NCBI RefSeq assembly: GCF_031844705.1 | Contig: NZ_CP134609.1 | Span: forward strand, 3,348,001 to 3,412,000 | Reading direction: 5' to 3' | DNA length: 64,000 nt | DNA from: Streptomyces sp. ITFR-16 | Lineage (GTDB): Bacteria; Actinomycetota; Actinomycetes; Streptomycetales; Streptomycetaceae | Shown: positions 28,684 through 39,080 of the stretch, in pieces | Numbering within the stretch: position 1 is the first letter of the stretch | How the letters are laid out: each line of letters opens with the position of its first letter | Translations under genes and position numbers: made by a program | Notes under the pieces: generated by a model | Told to the model about the DNA's origin: nothing | The model's database searches: none | What the model saw: only the letters and a program-made list of their open reading frames with translations

Positions 28684-29832
28684 GTGGCGACGCTCAAGGA
28701 CAAGGCGGCAGTAGCCGGTATAGGACAGACCGAGTTTGCCAAGCACCTGCTCGAGTCCGAGAAGACTCTGGCTTGCCGCGCCATCGTCGCGGCGCTGGAC
28801 GACGCGGGCATCGCCGCGTCGGAGGTGGACGCGTTCGCCTCGTACACGATGGAGGAGACCGACGAGGTCGAGATCGCCAAGGCGATCGGGGCCGGCGACA
28901 TCACCTTCTTCAGCAAGGTCGGGTACGGCGGCGGCGGCTCCTGCGCGACCCTCGGGCACCTCGCGGCCGCCGTCGCGACCGGGCAGGCGAGCGTCGGGGT
29001 CGCCTGGCGGTCCCGGAAGCGCGGTTCGGGCCCGCGCCCCTGGAGGAACACCGCCGTGCAGCTGCCCACCCCCGCCCAGTGGACCCGCCCCTACGGCCTG
29101 CTGCGCCCCGCCGACGAGATCGGGATGCTCGCCCGGCGCTACTTGCACGAGTACGGAGCCACCCGCGACCACCTCTTCAACGTGGCGCTGGCCTGCCGCA
29201 ACCGGGCCAACCAGAACCCCGCCGCCGTGATGTACGAGCGACCGCTGACCCGCGAGATGTACATGACCTCGCGCTGGATCAGCGAGCCGCTCTGCCTCTT
29301 CGACAACTGCCTGGAGACGGACGGGGCGCTGGCCTGCGTCGTCGTCTCCGCCGAACGGGCCCGTGACTGCCGGCAGAAGCCCGTCTACCTCCACTCCGTC
29401 GCCCAGGGACTCCCCTCCCAGCACCACGGGATGGTCAACTACTGGAACGACGACCCGCTCACCGGACCGGCCTGGGCCGCCGCCCGACAGCTTTGGAAGC
29501 AGGCCGACTTCGGGCCCGAGGACGTCGATGTGGCCCAGATCTACGACGCGTTCACCCCGCTCATCCCGCTCTCCCTGGAGGGATACGGATTCTGCGGCCG
29601 GGGCGAGGGCGCCGCGTTCACCGAGGGCGGCGCCCTGGAGATCGGCGGGCGGCTGCCCGTCAACACCGGCGGGGGCGGCCTGAGCGAGGGCTACATCCAC
29701 GGCTTCAACCTCATCAACGAGGGCGTGAAGCAGCTGCGCGGCACCTCCACCGCCCAGGTCCCCGACGCCTCGACCTGCCTGGTCACCGCCGGGGAGGGCG
29801 TGCCCACGTCCGCCGTACTGCTGAGGAGCTGA
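28684..29832 (+). CDS. Thiolase-fold (SCP2/lipid-transfer-type) acetyl-CoA acetyltransferase
   Basis: A 382-aa thiolase-superfamily protein, probably cleaving or forming a C-C bond on a CoA thioester. The nucleophile position reads GGGGSCATL (C87). C-terminal family blocks are EDVDVAQIYDAFTPLIPLSLEG, GFCGRGEGAAF and NTGGGGLSEGYIHGFNL with the catalytic histidine. GTG at 28684 is chosen because GGAGG lies 5 bases upstream; another GTG at 28678 overlaps that site. It is followed after 5 bases by a DUF35 partner and then an enoyl-CoA hydratase, forming one operon. Confidence 0.85.
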   Translation: MATLKDKAAVAGIGQTEFAKHLLESEKTLACRAIVAALDDAGIAASEVDAFASYTMEETDEVEIAKAIGAGDITFFSKVGYGGGGSCATLGHLAAAVATGQASVGVAWRSRKRGSGPRPWRNTAVQLPTPAQWTRPYGLLRPADEIGMLARRYLHEYGATRDHLFNVALACRNRANQNPAAVMYERPLTREMYMTSRWISEPLCLFDNCLETDGALACVVVSAERARDCRQKPVYLHSVAQGLPSQHHGMVNYWNDDPLTGPAWAAARQLWKQADFGPEDVDVAQIYDAFTPLIPLSLEGYGFCGRGEGAAFTEGGALEIGGRLPVNTGGGGLSEGYIHGFNLINEGVKQLRGTSTAQVPDASTCLVTAGEGVPTSAVLLRS

Positions 29833-29837
29833 CCACC

Positions 29838-30278
29838 ATGGACGGACTGCTGCTGCCCGTCGTCGACGAGGACGGCGCACCCTTCTGGGAGTACGCGGCC
29901 CGCGGCGAACTCCGCGTCCAGGCGTGCGCCGCCCCGGACTGCGGACGGCTCCGCTTCCCGCCCCGGCCGTGCTGCCCGCACTGCCGGTCGTTCGACAGCG
30001 AGTGGCGGGCGACGAGCGGGCGCGGCCGCATCTGGTCGTACGTGCTGCCGCATCCCCCGCTGCTCCCCGCGTACGCCGCCCAGGCCCCGTACAACGCGGT
30101 CGTCGTCGAGCTGGCCGACGCCCCCGGCATCCGGCTCGTCGGCAATGTGGTCAGCGGGCCCGACGCGCCGCTGGACTCCGTCGATCCGGCGCGGCTGCGG
30201 ATCGGGGCCGCGGTGAGGGCCGTCTTCTGCCCCGTCTCCCCCGGCGTGACCCTGGTCCGCTGGCTGCTGGAGCGGTGA
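29838..30278 (+). CDS. DUF35 OB-fold/zinc-ribbon acyl-CoA-binding protein
   Basis: A 146-aa protein with an N-terminal rubredoxin-like zinc ribbon (four cysteines: C35 and C40, then CCPHC at about 51-55) and a C-terminal OB fold. Such proteins pair with thiolase-like enzymes; ChsH2 with the Ltp2 aldolase is the best-known example in steroid side-chain degradation. It starts 5 bases after the thiolase stop, with GAGGAG lying across the junction, and ends 6 bases before the hydratase gene. Confidence 0.85.
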   Translation: MDGLLLPVVDEDGAPFWEYAARGELRVQACAAPDCGRLRFPPRPCCPHCRSFDSEWRATSGRGRIWSYVLPHPPLLPAYAAQAPYNAVVVELADAPGIRLVGNVVSGPDAPLDSVDPARLRIGAAVRAVFCPVSPGVTLVRWLLER

Positions 30279-30284
30279 CCGGCG

Positions 30285-31064
30285 ATGGCCCTGCGCACGG
30301 AGACCGACCGCGAGACCGGGGTCGCGCTGCTCACCTTGGACCGGCCGGCGAAGCACAACGCGATCGACCTGGCGACCGCCGCCGAACTCGCCGCCGCCTG
30401 GCGGGCCTTGCGGTACGACGACGAGGTGCGGGCGGTCGTCGTCACCGGGGCCGGCACCCGGGCGTTCTGCACCGGGATCGACCGGGACGTGGACGTGCCG
30501 CAGCCCTCGTCCCCGTACACGATCGACGATCCGCTGCTCGCGATCGGGCCGAAGGCCAACGACCTGTGGAAGCCGGTGATCGCGGCGGTGGAGGGGATGG
30601 CCTGCGGCGGGGCGTTCTATCTGCTGGGCGAGGCGGAGTTCGTGATCGCGTCCGAGGAGGCGACGTTCTTCGACCCGCACACGTCGTACGGCATGGTCAG
30701 CGCGTACGAGGCGATCTCGATGGCGCGGCGGATGCCGATCGGGGAGGTCGCCCGGATGGCGCTGATGGGGACGGCCGAACGGGTCTCGGCCCGGCGGGCG
30801 TACGAAACGGGGCTCGTCAGCGAGGTCACCCCGCCCGGCGGCGCGGTCGCGGCGTCGCTGCGGGCGGCGGCGGTCATCGCCTCGTACCCGGCCGGCGCGG
30901 TGCAGGGCACCGTACGGGCCGTCTGGTCCGCCGGGGAGGCGGCGCGGGCGCAGGCGCTCGCCCATGCCCCGCACCTGATCGCGCTCGGCAACCTGGCGCC
31001 GGAGCGGCAGGCGGAGCTGTTCGGGGGGCGGGGCAGGGGGCCGGGCGCGTACCGGCTGCGGTGA
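30285..31064 (+). CDS. Enoyl-CoA hydratase/isomerase family protein (crotonase fold)
   Basis: A 259-aa crotonase. The N-terminus has the family pattern LLTLDRPAKHNAID, the oxyanion-hole stretches TGAGTRAFCTGIDRDVD and IAAVEGMACGGAFYLLG, and the FFDPHTSYGMVSAYEAI loop. The usual catalytic glutamates of enoyl-CoA hydratase are not both evident at their standard positions, so a different crotonase reaction is possible. It is the third gene of the thiolase operon. Confidence 0.85.
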   Translation: MALRTETDRETGVALLTLDRPAKHNAIDLATAAELAAAWRALRYDDEVRAVVVTGAGTRAFCTGIDRDVDVPQPSSPYTIDDPLLAIGPKANDLWKPVIAAVEGMACGGAFYLLGEAEFVIASEEATFFDPHTSYGMVSAYEAISMARRMPIGEVARMALMGTAERVSARRAYETGLVSEVTPPGGAVAASLRAAAVIASYPAGAVQGTVRAVWSAGEAARAQALAHAPHLIALGNLAPERQAELFGGRGRGPGAYRLR

Positions 31065-31076
31065 GGGGCCGGGGGC

Positions 31077-31625
31077 TCAGAAGCTGAGTTCGGCCGTGAC
31101 CGCGCACTTCTTCACCCGGGAGACCTTGTTCGGGTGCACCATCCGCACGGAGACGGTCTTGGTCTCGCCGCCGTCCGCCTCCACGGTCGCCTCACCGGTG
31201 TCGACGGTGTTGCCGACCGCGTCCAGGAAGTTCACGTCCACCTCGTAGGTGTGGCTGCCGACCGCGCTCGCGGCGGCGGTGAGCCGCACGGTCGAGGTGG
31301 TGACGGCCTTGCGCTTGCCCTTGCCGGGCTGCGCGCAGCGGAAGACGTACGCGCGCGGGGCGTCGGTCGCGGTGGGCGTGGGAGTTCCGTACGTGGAGCC
31401 GGTGGAGCTGCTCGACGAGCCGCTGTAGTCGTCATCGTCGTCGTAGTCGTTGTCGTGGTAGGTGCCGTTGTGCTTCTTGGAGTTGGAGCACCCGCCGCCG
31501 CTGCTGCTACTGCTGGACTTGCGGCTCTTGCCGCTCTTGCCGCCGTGGCTGGAGCTGGAGAAGCCGGTGAGCGCGAGAACCACCGCGACCAGGACCACCG
31601 TCAGTTTGATGTGCTGCCGCATCAT
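31077..31625 (-). CDS. Secreted low-complexity protein
   Basis: The 182-aa protein has an N-terminal signal sequence (KLTVVLVAVVLALTGF) and then about 70 residues of Ser/Lys/Gly, Asp/Tyr and Thr/Pro low complexity. A C-terminal domain of about 90 residues holds two cysteines (FRCAQ and KKCAV) and a beta-rich pattern like FxLYD/extracellular adhesive domains. It was not recognised as a named family. It converges on the hydratase gene and is divergent from the next membrane protein. Confidence 0.75.
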   Translation of the reverse strand: MMRQHIKLTVVLVAVVLALTGFSSSSHGGKSGKSRKSSSSSSGGGCSNSKKHNGTYHDNDYDDDDDYSGSSSSSTGSTYGTPTPTATDAPRAYVFRCAQPGKGKRKAVTTSTVRLTAAASAVGSHTYEVDVNFLDAVGNTVDTGEATVEADGGETKTVSVRMVHPNKVSRVKKCAVTAELSF

Positions 31626-31808
31626 CGATGCCGCCCCCGTTGTGTTGTGTCTGTGTCGTGCCGCGCGATCGGGCGCGCGACACCGTAACGCACAGCATGC
31701 CGCCGCCGACCGGCGGGCCGGTCATGGCCCTGTCACGGTCTCGTCATCGTCTGGTGGCGGGTGTCACGCGTGCGGCGTAGCGTCGGAGCGAGAGCAGGAG
31801 GTCCGGAG

Positions 31809-32468
31809 ATGATCCGTAACGTCCTCGGCTCGATCGTCGCTCTCGCAGGAGCGGCGGCCGCCGTGCTGAGCCCCTTCCGTGACTGGTACGACGGCCGCCT
31901 CGGGCGGCACTACCGGATCGGTGACCTGTTCACGGGTGTCACCGGGGCGCATCCCGGGCTGTTCGGGTCCCTGTGGCTGCCCTTCCTCTTCGCCGCGGTC
32001 GTGACGGTCGTCGGCGTGGTCCTGCGCTTCCGGCCGCTGGTCGCCCTCGCGGGCGTGGTGGTGCTCGGGTTCACGGTGCTGTGGATGGTGCGCGCCGGCC
32101 AGGCGGCGGGGAGCCTCACGATCGCGGGCGACGGTACGGGACTCCAGGAGGGCGTGGCATGGGCGGCGGGCGGCGGTGTGCTGATGCTGCTGGGCGCGGC
32201 GGTGATGTCGGGGCGGCGGCGCCGTAGCCGCGTGGACGAGCCGTACGGGGTGCCGGGGTCGGCGTCGCCCGATACGTGGCCGCCCACGCGGGAGCCGGGC
32301 CCTTCGGTACAGACGAGCCCCTGGCCGGAACCGGAACCCGACCCGTATGTGGGGCCGCCGCCGGGGTCCCCGCGCGACACGCGGCCGACGACCACGTATC
32401 CGGTCCAGGACCGCGCCCGCCCGCCCTCCGCCCCACCGCCCGGCCCGCCCGGCCCGTCCGGCGATTGA
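31809..32468 (+). CDS. Four-helix membrane protein with a Pro-rich cytoplasmic tail
   Basis: The 219-aa protein has about four hydrophobic segments within the first 150 residues (starting IVALAGAAAAVLSPF) and a Pro/Gly/Arg-rich tail of about 70 residues. ATG at 31809 follows AGGAGG with 7-base spacing. The last residues (PSGD) are encoded by the left arm of the interspersed inverted repeat at 32452. No function is assigned. Confidence 0.8.
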   Translation: MIRNVLGSIVALAGAAAAVLSPFRDWYDGRLGRHYRIGDLFTGVTGAHPGLFGSLWLPFLFAAVVTVVGVVLRFRPLVALAGVVVLGFTVLWMVRAGQAAGSLTIAGDGTGLQEGVAWAAGGGVLMLLGAAVMSGRRRRSRVDEPYGVPGSASPDTWPPTREPGPSVQTSPWPEPEPDPYVGPPPGSPRDTRPTTTYPVQDRARPPSAPPPGPPGPSGD

Positions 32469-32551
32469 GGACGAAGCGGCCACCGGGCGCACCCGGACCC
32501 TTTGTGCACCGCCCACCCGGCACCGGTTCCGTCCTCAATCGCCGGACGGGC
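32452..32551. repeat. Interspersed Streptomyces-type inverted repeat
   Basis: Perfect 22-bp arms containing TCCGGCGATTGAGGAC lie at 32452-32473 and 32530-32551 with a 56-bp spacer. This motif is familiar in streptomycete intergenic regions. The left arm supplies the stop codon of the membrane-protein gene, and the element sits between convergent genes where it could also end transcription. Confidence 0.75.
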
Positions 32552-32647
32552 TGGAAGGGTCGCCCGGACAGCCTGAAGCCCGGCCGGCCACCAGCCGGAA
32601 AGGTCGTCCGGACAAGCTGAAGCGGCGGTCGGCCACGGGCCGGGAGG

Positions 32648-35071
<2,424 letters not shown>

Positions 35072-35255
35072 TTGCCTGCCACCTCCCCGTACGGACCTCA
35101 GGGAACAGAGGTCCGCGAAAAACCCGCCGTGTGCAGCGTCTCATCACTGGGCACCACCCGGCGGTGCGCACCCCGATTGTTCCTGGCGAAGGCCCCGGTT
35201 GCGAACCCGGGGGCGGATCGGGGTGTCCCGTGCCACTCCATGCCGTATCAGGACA

Positions 35256-36059
35256 TCAGGCCACAGGTTCCTGGAGTACGGCGAAGACGGCGCCCTGGTC
35301 GTCCTGGAGGACCGCCATCCGTCCGTAGGGGATGTCGAAGGGCGGTGCGGAGATCCGGCCGCCGAGCCGTTCGACGGTCGCGGCCGAGCCGTCGCAGTCC
35401 GCGACGGTGAAGTAGGTCAGGAAGTAGCTGGGCATCACGGCGGGGAACGCGTCCGTGATGACGCTGCGCCCGCCGACCGCCGTGTCGGGGCCCGGTTCGG
35501 TGCCGGCCAGGGACCACATGCGGAAGTCGACGCGGGACTCGTCCGTGCCCGGGCCGCCGACGGCGCCGGACTCCGCGAGGTCGGTGGGCAGGAAGCCGAA
35601 GACCTCCTCGTAGAAGGCGTCCACGCGCTCCTTCTCGCGGGTGTAGACCTCGGTCCAGCAGAAGGAGCCCGGCTCGTTCTGCTTCTCGAAGCCCTCGCGC
35701 CCGTCGGCCTGCCAGAGGCCGAACACCGCGCCGCCGGGGTCGGCGGCCTGGGCGAGCACCCCCGCGTCACCGGCCCGGACCGGGTCGGTGATCATCTGGC
35801 CGCCGGCCGCGCGGATGCGGGCGACGGACGCGGCGATGTCGTCGGTGGCGAAGTAGACGCCCCATTCGGTCGGCATCCGGCCGTCGCGCTTGGCGGCGAG
35901 GGCGGCCACGAGCTTTCCGTCGCTGAGGGCGTCGGCACGGGGGCCTTCGCCCGCCCGGAAGGTCCAGCCGAAGAGCTCGCCGTAGAAGCGCTTGCCCGCT
36001 TCGAGGTCGGAGAGCTGCACATCCACCCAGCAGGGGGCGGACTGCGCGAATGCGGCCAT
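35256..36059 (-). CDS. VOC-family protein with two glyoxalase-type domains
   Basis: A 267-aa protein with two vicinal-oxygen-chelate modules, about residues 8-120 (CWVDVQLSDLEAGKRFYGEL) and 130-264 (FCWTEVYTREKERVDAFYEEVFG). It resembles the actinobacterial CFP30B/27-kDa antigen group. VOC proteins are metalloenzymes or binding proteins, and the substrate is unknown. ATG at 36059 follows GAAGGA. It is divergent from the TetR gene. Confidence 0.85.
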   Translation of the reverse strand: MAAFAQSAPCWVDVQLSDLEAGKRFYGELFGWTFRAGEGPRADALSDGKLVAALAAKRDGRMPTEWGVYFATDDIAASVARIRAAGGQMITDPVRAGDAGVLAQAADPGGAVFGLWQADGREGFEKQNEPGSFCWTEVYTREKERVDAFYEEVFGFLPTDLAESGAVGGPGTDESRVDFRMWSLAGTEPGPDTAVGGRSVITDAFPAVMPSYFLTYFTVADCDGSAATVERLGGRISAPPFDIPYGRMAVLQDDQGAVFAVLQEPVA

Positions 36060-36191
36060 GGGCCCGGATCCTTCCGTCGCGGGACGCCGTGGTGACGCTC
36101 GTCACACACGCTCGTCACACCAACGTAGCCGCGCGGAGCGCCGCTCGCGCCCCGACCCGGACCCCGTACCGAATGGAGCCGTCACGGAAAG

Positions 36192-36225
36192 TTATCCACG
36201 GAAGTTGTCCACAGGCTGTTGATAA
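36192..36225. other. Cluster of three DnaA-box-like nonamers
   Basis: TTATCCACG (36192-36200), TTGTCCACA (36205-36213, a preferred streptomycete DnaA box) and, on the minus strand, TTATCAACA (36217-36225) lie within 34 bases. They sit between the VOC and TetR genes, far from a dnaA-dnaN neighbourhood. This may be a DnaA-titration or regulatory site rather than an origin. Confidence 0.5.
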
Positions 36226-36256
36226 CACTAATCGCACTGTGGGAAAGCGCCGGTGC

Positions 36257-36319
36257 CCGGCACCGCTCGCCGCCCCGCTCCCGGCACCGCTCCCCGCCCC
36301 GCTCCCGGCACCGCTCCCC
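36257..36319. repeat. 24-bp tandem repeat, 2.6 copies
   Basis: Units of CCGGCACCGCTC plus S-CCGCCCCGCTC recur at 36257, 36281 and, partially, 36305. It lies in the leader or promoter region of the TetR gene. No function is assigned. Confidence 0.7.
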
Positions 36320-36370
36320 ATTTGCAGTCGGCCGAATCGCGCTCCGATCACCCGTCGGTAAGCTGACGGC

Positions 36371-37018
36371 ATGACAGGACAAGTACGCACCGTCGACGGC
36401 CGCGTGGCCGGTCGGCGAGGACAGGCGACGCGGCAGAAGCTGCTCGACTGCCTCAGCGAGATGCTCAGCTCCTCGCCGTACCGGGACGTCAAAGTCATCG
36501 ACGTCGCCCGGAAGGCGGGGACTTCACCCGCGACCTTCTACCAGTACTTCCCCGACGTCGAGGGCGCGGTCCTCGAAATCGCCGAAGAAATGGCCAAGGA
36601 GGGTGCCGGACTGACCGAACTGGTCGCCGGGCGCTCCTGGGTCGGCAAGGCGGGATGGCAGACGTCCGAAGAACTCGTCGAGGGATTCCTCGACTTCTGG
36701 CGGCGCAACGACGCGATCCTGCGCGTGGTCGACCTCGGCGCGGCCGAGGGCGACAAGCGGTTCTACAAGATCCGCATGAAGATCCTGAACTCCGTCACCA
36801 ACTCCCTCACGGACTCGGTGAAGGAGCTCCAGGCCAAGAGCAAGGTCGACAAGGACGTCAGCCCCGCCGCGATGGCGGGCTCCCTGGTCGCGATGCTGGC
36901 GGCGGTCGCCTCGCACCAGAAGGGGTTCACCACCTGGGGCGTCAAGCAGGCCGAACTCCGCCCGAACCTCGCGCTGTTGGTGCATCTGGGGATCACCGGC
37001 AAGAAGCCGACGAAGTAG
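36371..37018 (+). CDS. TetR-family transcriptional regulator
   Basis: The 215-aa protein has a TetR helix-turn-helix at about residues 20-65 (VIDVARKAGTSPATFYQYFPDVEGAV) and an all-helical ligand domain. There is no strong ribosome site; the start region reads CTGACGGCATGACAG, which weakly resembles the shared operator. It lies centrally among the palindrome-bearing catabolic operons, and no other TetR gene is in the window. It is therefore the leading candidate for their regulator, by position only. Its ligand is probably an acyl-CoA if the guess is right. Confidence 0.92.
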   Translation: MTGQVRTVDGRVAGRRGQATRQKLLDCLSEMLSSSPYRDVKVIDVARKAGTSPATFYQYFPDVEGAVLEIAEEMAKEGAGLTELVAGRSWVGKAGWQTSEELVEGFLDFWRRNDAILRVVDLGAAEGDKRFYKIRMKILNSVTNSLTDSVKELQAKSKVDKDVSPAAMAGSLVAMLAAVASHQKGFTTWGVKQAELRPNLALLVHLGITGKKPTK

Positions 37019-37190
37019 CGCCCGCGCGGATTCCCGCTCGTACGTACTGGGCGACGCGCGGTGATCCCGGGTGCCCCAGGTCCTGTCTCACCGACGGCGG
37101 ACCACGCAGGTGGTCCGCCGTCGGCGTACCCGGACCCGGACCGAACCCCCGGACCGAACCCCCGGGCCGGGCGGACTCCGCCCGGCGGAT

Positions 37191-37715
37191 TCAGGCCCCC
37201 TCCCGCCGCTCCAGCCGGAACAGCCGGATCTCCCGGTCGATCCGCGCCTGGTACGCGGCATAGGGCGGCCAGAACGCCAGCGCCGCCCGCCACACCTCCG
37301 CGCGCTCCGCGCCCTCCAGCAGCCGGGCGCGCACCGCGATGTCCCGGCCCTTCCAGCTGATGACCGCCTCGTCCGGACGGGCGAGCAGATTGGCCGTCCA
37401 GGCCGGATGCCCCGGACGGCCGAAGTTGCTGCCCACCAGGATCCAGCTGCCGCCCGCACCCGAGTCCGAGCCCGCACCCCCGCCCGTGCCTCCGCCCGGC
37501 TGCGGCATGCAGGCCAGCGGAGTGGTCCGGAGCTGGCCACTGCGCGCCCCCGGCACGGTCAGCACGACCCCGGGCAGCATCTGCGCGCTGAGCAGCACCT
37601 TCCCGCGCGTGAGCCGGTGGACCGCGCGGTCCATCGCGGGCACGACATGGGGCGCGATCCGGGCGAAGGCCCGGGTGGCGGAGACCTTCTGGACGAGCCT
37701 CACCCCGGCCGCCAT
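37191..37715 (-). CDS. Deazaflavin (F420)-dependent nitroreductase-like protein (Ddn/DUF385)
   Basis: A 174-aa protein with the Ddn/FDOR-A pattern: VVLTVPGARSGQLRTTPL, then WILVGSNFGRPGHPAWTANL, and WPPYAAYQARIDREIRLF near the end. The family reduces substrates with F420H2 or acts on quinones. A Gly/Ser insert of about 15 residues (residues 73-89) is unusual. ATG overlaps the acyl-CoA dehydrogenase stop by one base (TGATG), so it is co-expressed with that gene. Confidence 0.85.
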   Translation of the reverse strand: MAAGVRLVQKVSATRAFARIAPHVVPAMDRAVHRLTRGKVLLSAQMLPGVVLTVPGARSGQLRTTPLACMPQPGGGTGGGAGSDSGAGGSWILVGSNFGRPGHPAWTANLLARPDEAVISWKGRDIAVRARLLEGAERAEVWRAALAFWPPYAAYQARIDREIRLFRLERREGA

Positions 37716-38938
37716 CAGACCGCCACCCGCCCGGCCGGACCCGCCACGCCCCGCTCCGGCCCGAAGAGCCCGGCCCGCTCGGCCGCGTGGTCGCGAAGCC
37801 GGTGGACGGGTCCGAGGAGCAGCTCACCGGCGGCGGCCCGCTTGAAGTAGAGCTGCGCCTCGTGCTCCCAGGTGAAGCCGATGCCCCCGTGCAGCTGCAC
37901 GGCCTCCGCGGCGGTGATCCGCAGCGCCTCCAGCGCCTGGGCCAGCGCGAGCCCGCCGGCCTCCGGGTCCCAGGCCGCGTAATAGGCGGCGGAACGGGCC
38001 GACCGCACCCGTACGTACAGGTCCGCCAGGCGGTGCTTGACCGCCTGGAACGAGCCGATGGCCCGGCCGAACTGCTCGCGCTCCCCCACGTAGGCGACCG
38101 TGCGCTCCAGCGCGCTCGCCGCCGCCCCGGCCGCCTCGGCGGCGAGCGCGGCGGCGGCCGTGTGCCCCACGGCGGCGAGGGCGGCGGCCGCGTCCGCGGT
38201 GTCGTCGGCGCCGAGGAGTTCGGCCTCGGTGTCGCGCAGCTGGATCCGGCCGAGCGGCCGGGTCTCGTCGAGCGAGGTCTGCCGGGTGCGGACGAGTCCG
38301 GCGGGCGGCTGCGGCCCGTCCGCCCGGACCAGGAAGAGCAGGGTGCGGCTGCGCGGGAAGCCCCCGGCGTGGGCGGCGACGAGGAGCAGTCCGGCGCTGT
38401 GCCCGTCGGGGACCCGGTCGGCCTCCCCGTACAGCCGCCACCCGCCGTTCCCGCCGCCGGCGGGCCGGGCCTGCACCCCGCCCGCCCGGCCGCCGCCCGC
38501 CCAGGCCCCGCCGGTCGCGTCGCCGGTGAGGCCGAGGGCCGTGGACAGCGAGCCGCCGGGGACGGCGAGGGCGGCGGTGAGCCCGCCGGCCGCGAGGGGC
38601 GGCAGCAGGGCCGCGCGCTGTGCGGCGGTGCCGAGGGCCAGGATCAGGGGCGCGGCGAGCACGGCGGTGGCGAGCAGCGGGGAGGGCAGCAGGGCGCGGC
38701 CGGTCTCCTCCAGGGCGACGGCGAGTTCGACGGCCCCGCAGCCCACGCCCCCGTACTCCGGCGGAAGGGCCAGTCCGGACAGCCCGAGGTCGCGGGCGAG
38801 CCGCTGCCACAGCGCGGCGTCGTAGCCGTCCGGGGTGGCTGCGGCGCCGCGTACGTCGTCGGGTCCGCCGTGTTCGGTGAGCAGGGCGCGCAGGGTGCGG
38901 CGGATCTCGTCCTGTTCCGCGGTGAAGGCGGCGTCCAT
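37715..38938 (-). CDS. Acyl-CoA dehydrogenase family protein
   Basis: A 407-aa FAD-dependent dehydrogenase that introduces a C2-C3 double bond in acyl-CoA. The N-terminal helical domain includes LGLSGLALPPEYGGVGCGAVEL, and the C-terminal block includes REQFGRAIGSFQAVKHRLADLY and QLHGGIGFTWEHEAQLYFKRA. The central domain carries Gly/Ala insertions. Actinobacterial FadE pairs often act as heterotetramers, but no second subunit is adjacent. ATG at 38938 follows AAGGAG; TAGCAT at minus 38996-38991 is a likely -10 touching operator site 3. Confidence 0.88.
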   Translation of the reverse strand: MDAAFTAEQDEIRRTLRALLTEHGGPDDVRGAAATPDGYDAALWQRLARDLGLSGLALPPEYGGVGCGAVELAVALEETGRALLPSPLLATAVLAAPLILALGTAAQRAALLPPLAAGGLTAALAVPGGSLSTALGLTGDATGGAWAGGGRAGGVQARPAGGGNGGWRLYGEADRVPDGHSAGLLLVAAHAGGFPRSRTLLFLVRADGPQPPAGLVRTRQTSLDETRPLGRIQLRDTEAELLGADDTADAAAALAAVGHTAAAALAAEAAGAAASALERTVAYVGEREQFGRAIGSFQAVKHRLADLYVRVRSARSAAYYAAWDPEAGGLALAQALEALRITAAEAVQLHGGIGFTWEHEAQLYFKRAAAGELLLGPVHRLRDHAAERAGLFGPERGVAGPAGRVAV

Positions 38939-38977
38939 CGTCGGGCTCCTTCCCCTCAGAGACCGACGGCCTCTGAT

Positions 38978-38992
38978 CTGACGGGTCGTCAT
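38978..38992. promoter_or_regulatory. Shared palindromic operator, site 3
   Basis: CTGACG-GGT-CGTCAT has one mismatch in the right half. It lies 40 bases upstream of the acyl-CoA dehydrogenase start, adjoining a minus-strand TAGCAT hexamer. Confidence 0.65.
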
Positions 38993-39061
38993 GCTAGAGG
39001 CGCGGCAACGAGATTCCCACCCCCGGCCGGGCATCCGCGCACGTATCCGCCGCCCCTGTAT

Positions 39062-39076
39062 CTGATGTACCGTCAG
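39062..39076. promoter_or_regulatory. Shared palindromic operator, site 4
   Basis: CTGATG-TAC-CGTCAG has one mismatch in the left half and ends 4 bases before the ATG of the second thiolase-like gene. TACCGT inside it (39068-39073) is spaced 7 bases from the ATG, like the amidohydrolase promoter, suggesting a leaderless transcript blocked by a bound repressor. Confidence 0.65.
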
Positions 39077-39080
39077 ATTT

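Noticed and set aside
32241..32450. The Pro/Gly-rich segment as a separate gene or collagen-like protein
   Set aside because: It is the in-frame tail of the membrane protein starting at 31809.
36181..36240. A chromosomal or plasmid replication origin
   Set aside because: Only three DnaA-box-like sites were seen, with no dnaA, dnaN, parAB or rep gene nearby.
36367..36381. CTGACGGCATGACAG at the TetR start as a ninth shared operator
   Set aside because: Its right half matches only 4 of 6 positions and it overlaps the start codon. It is too weak to count as a site.
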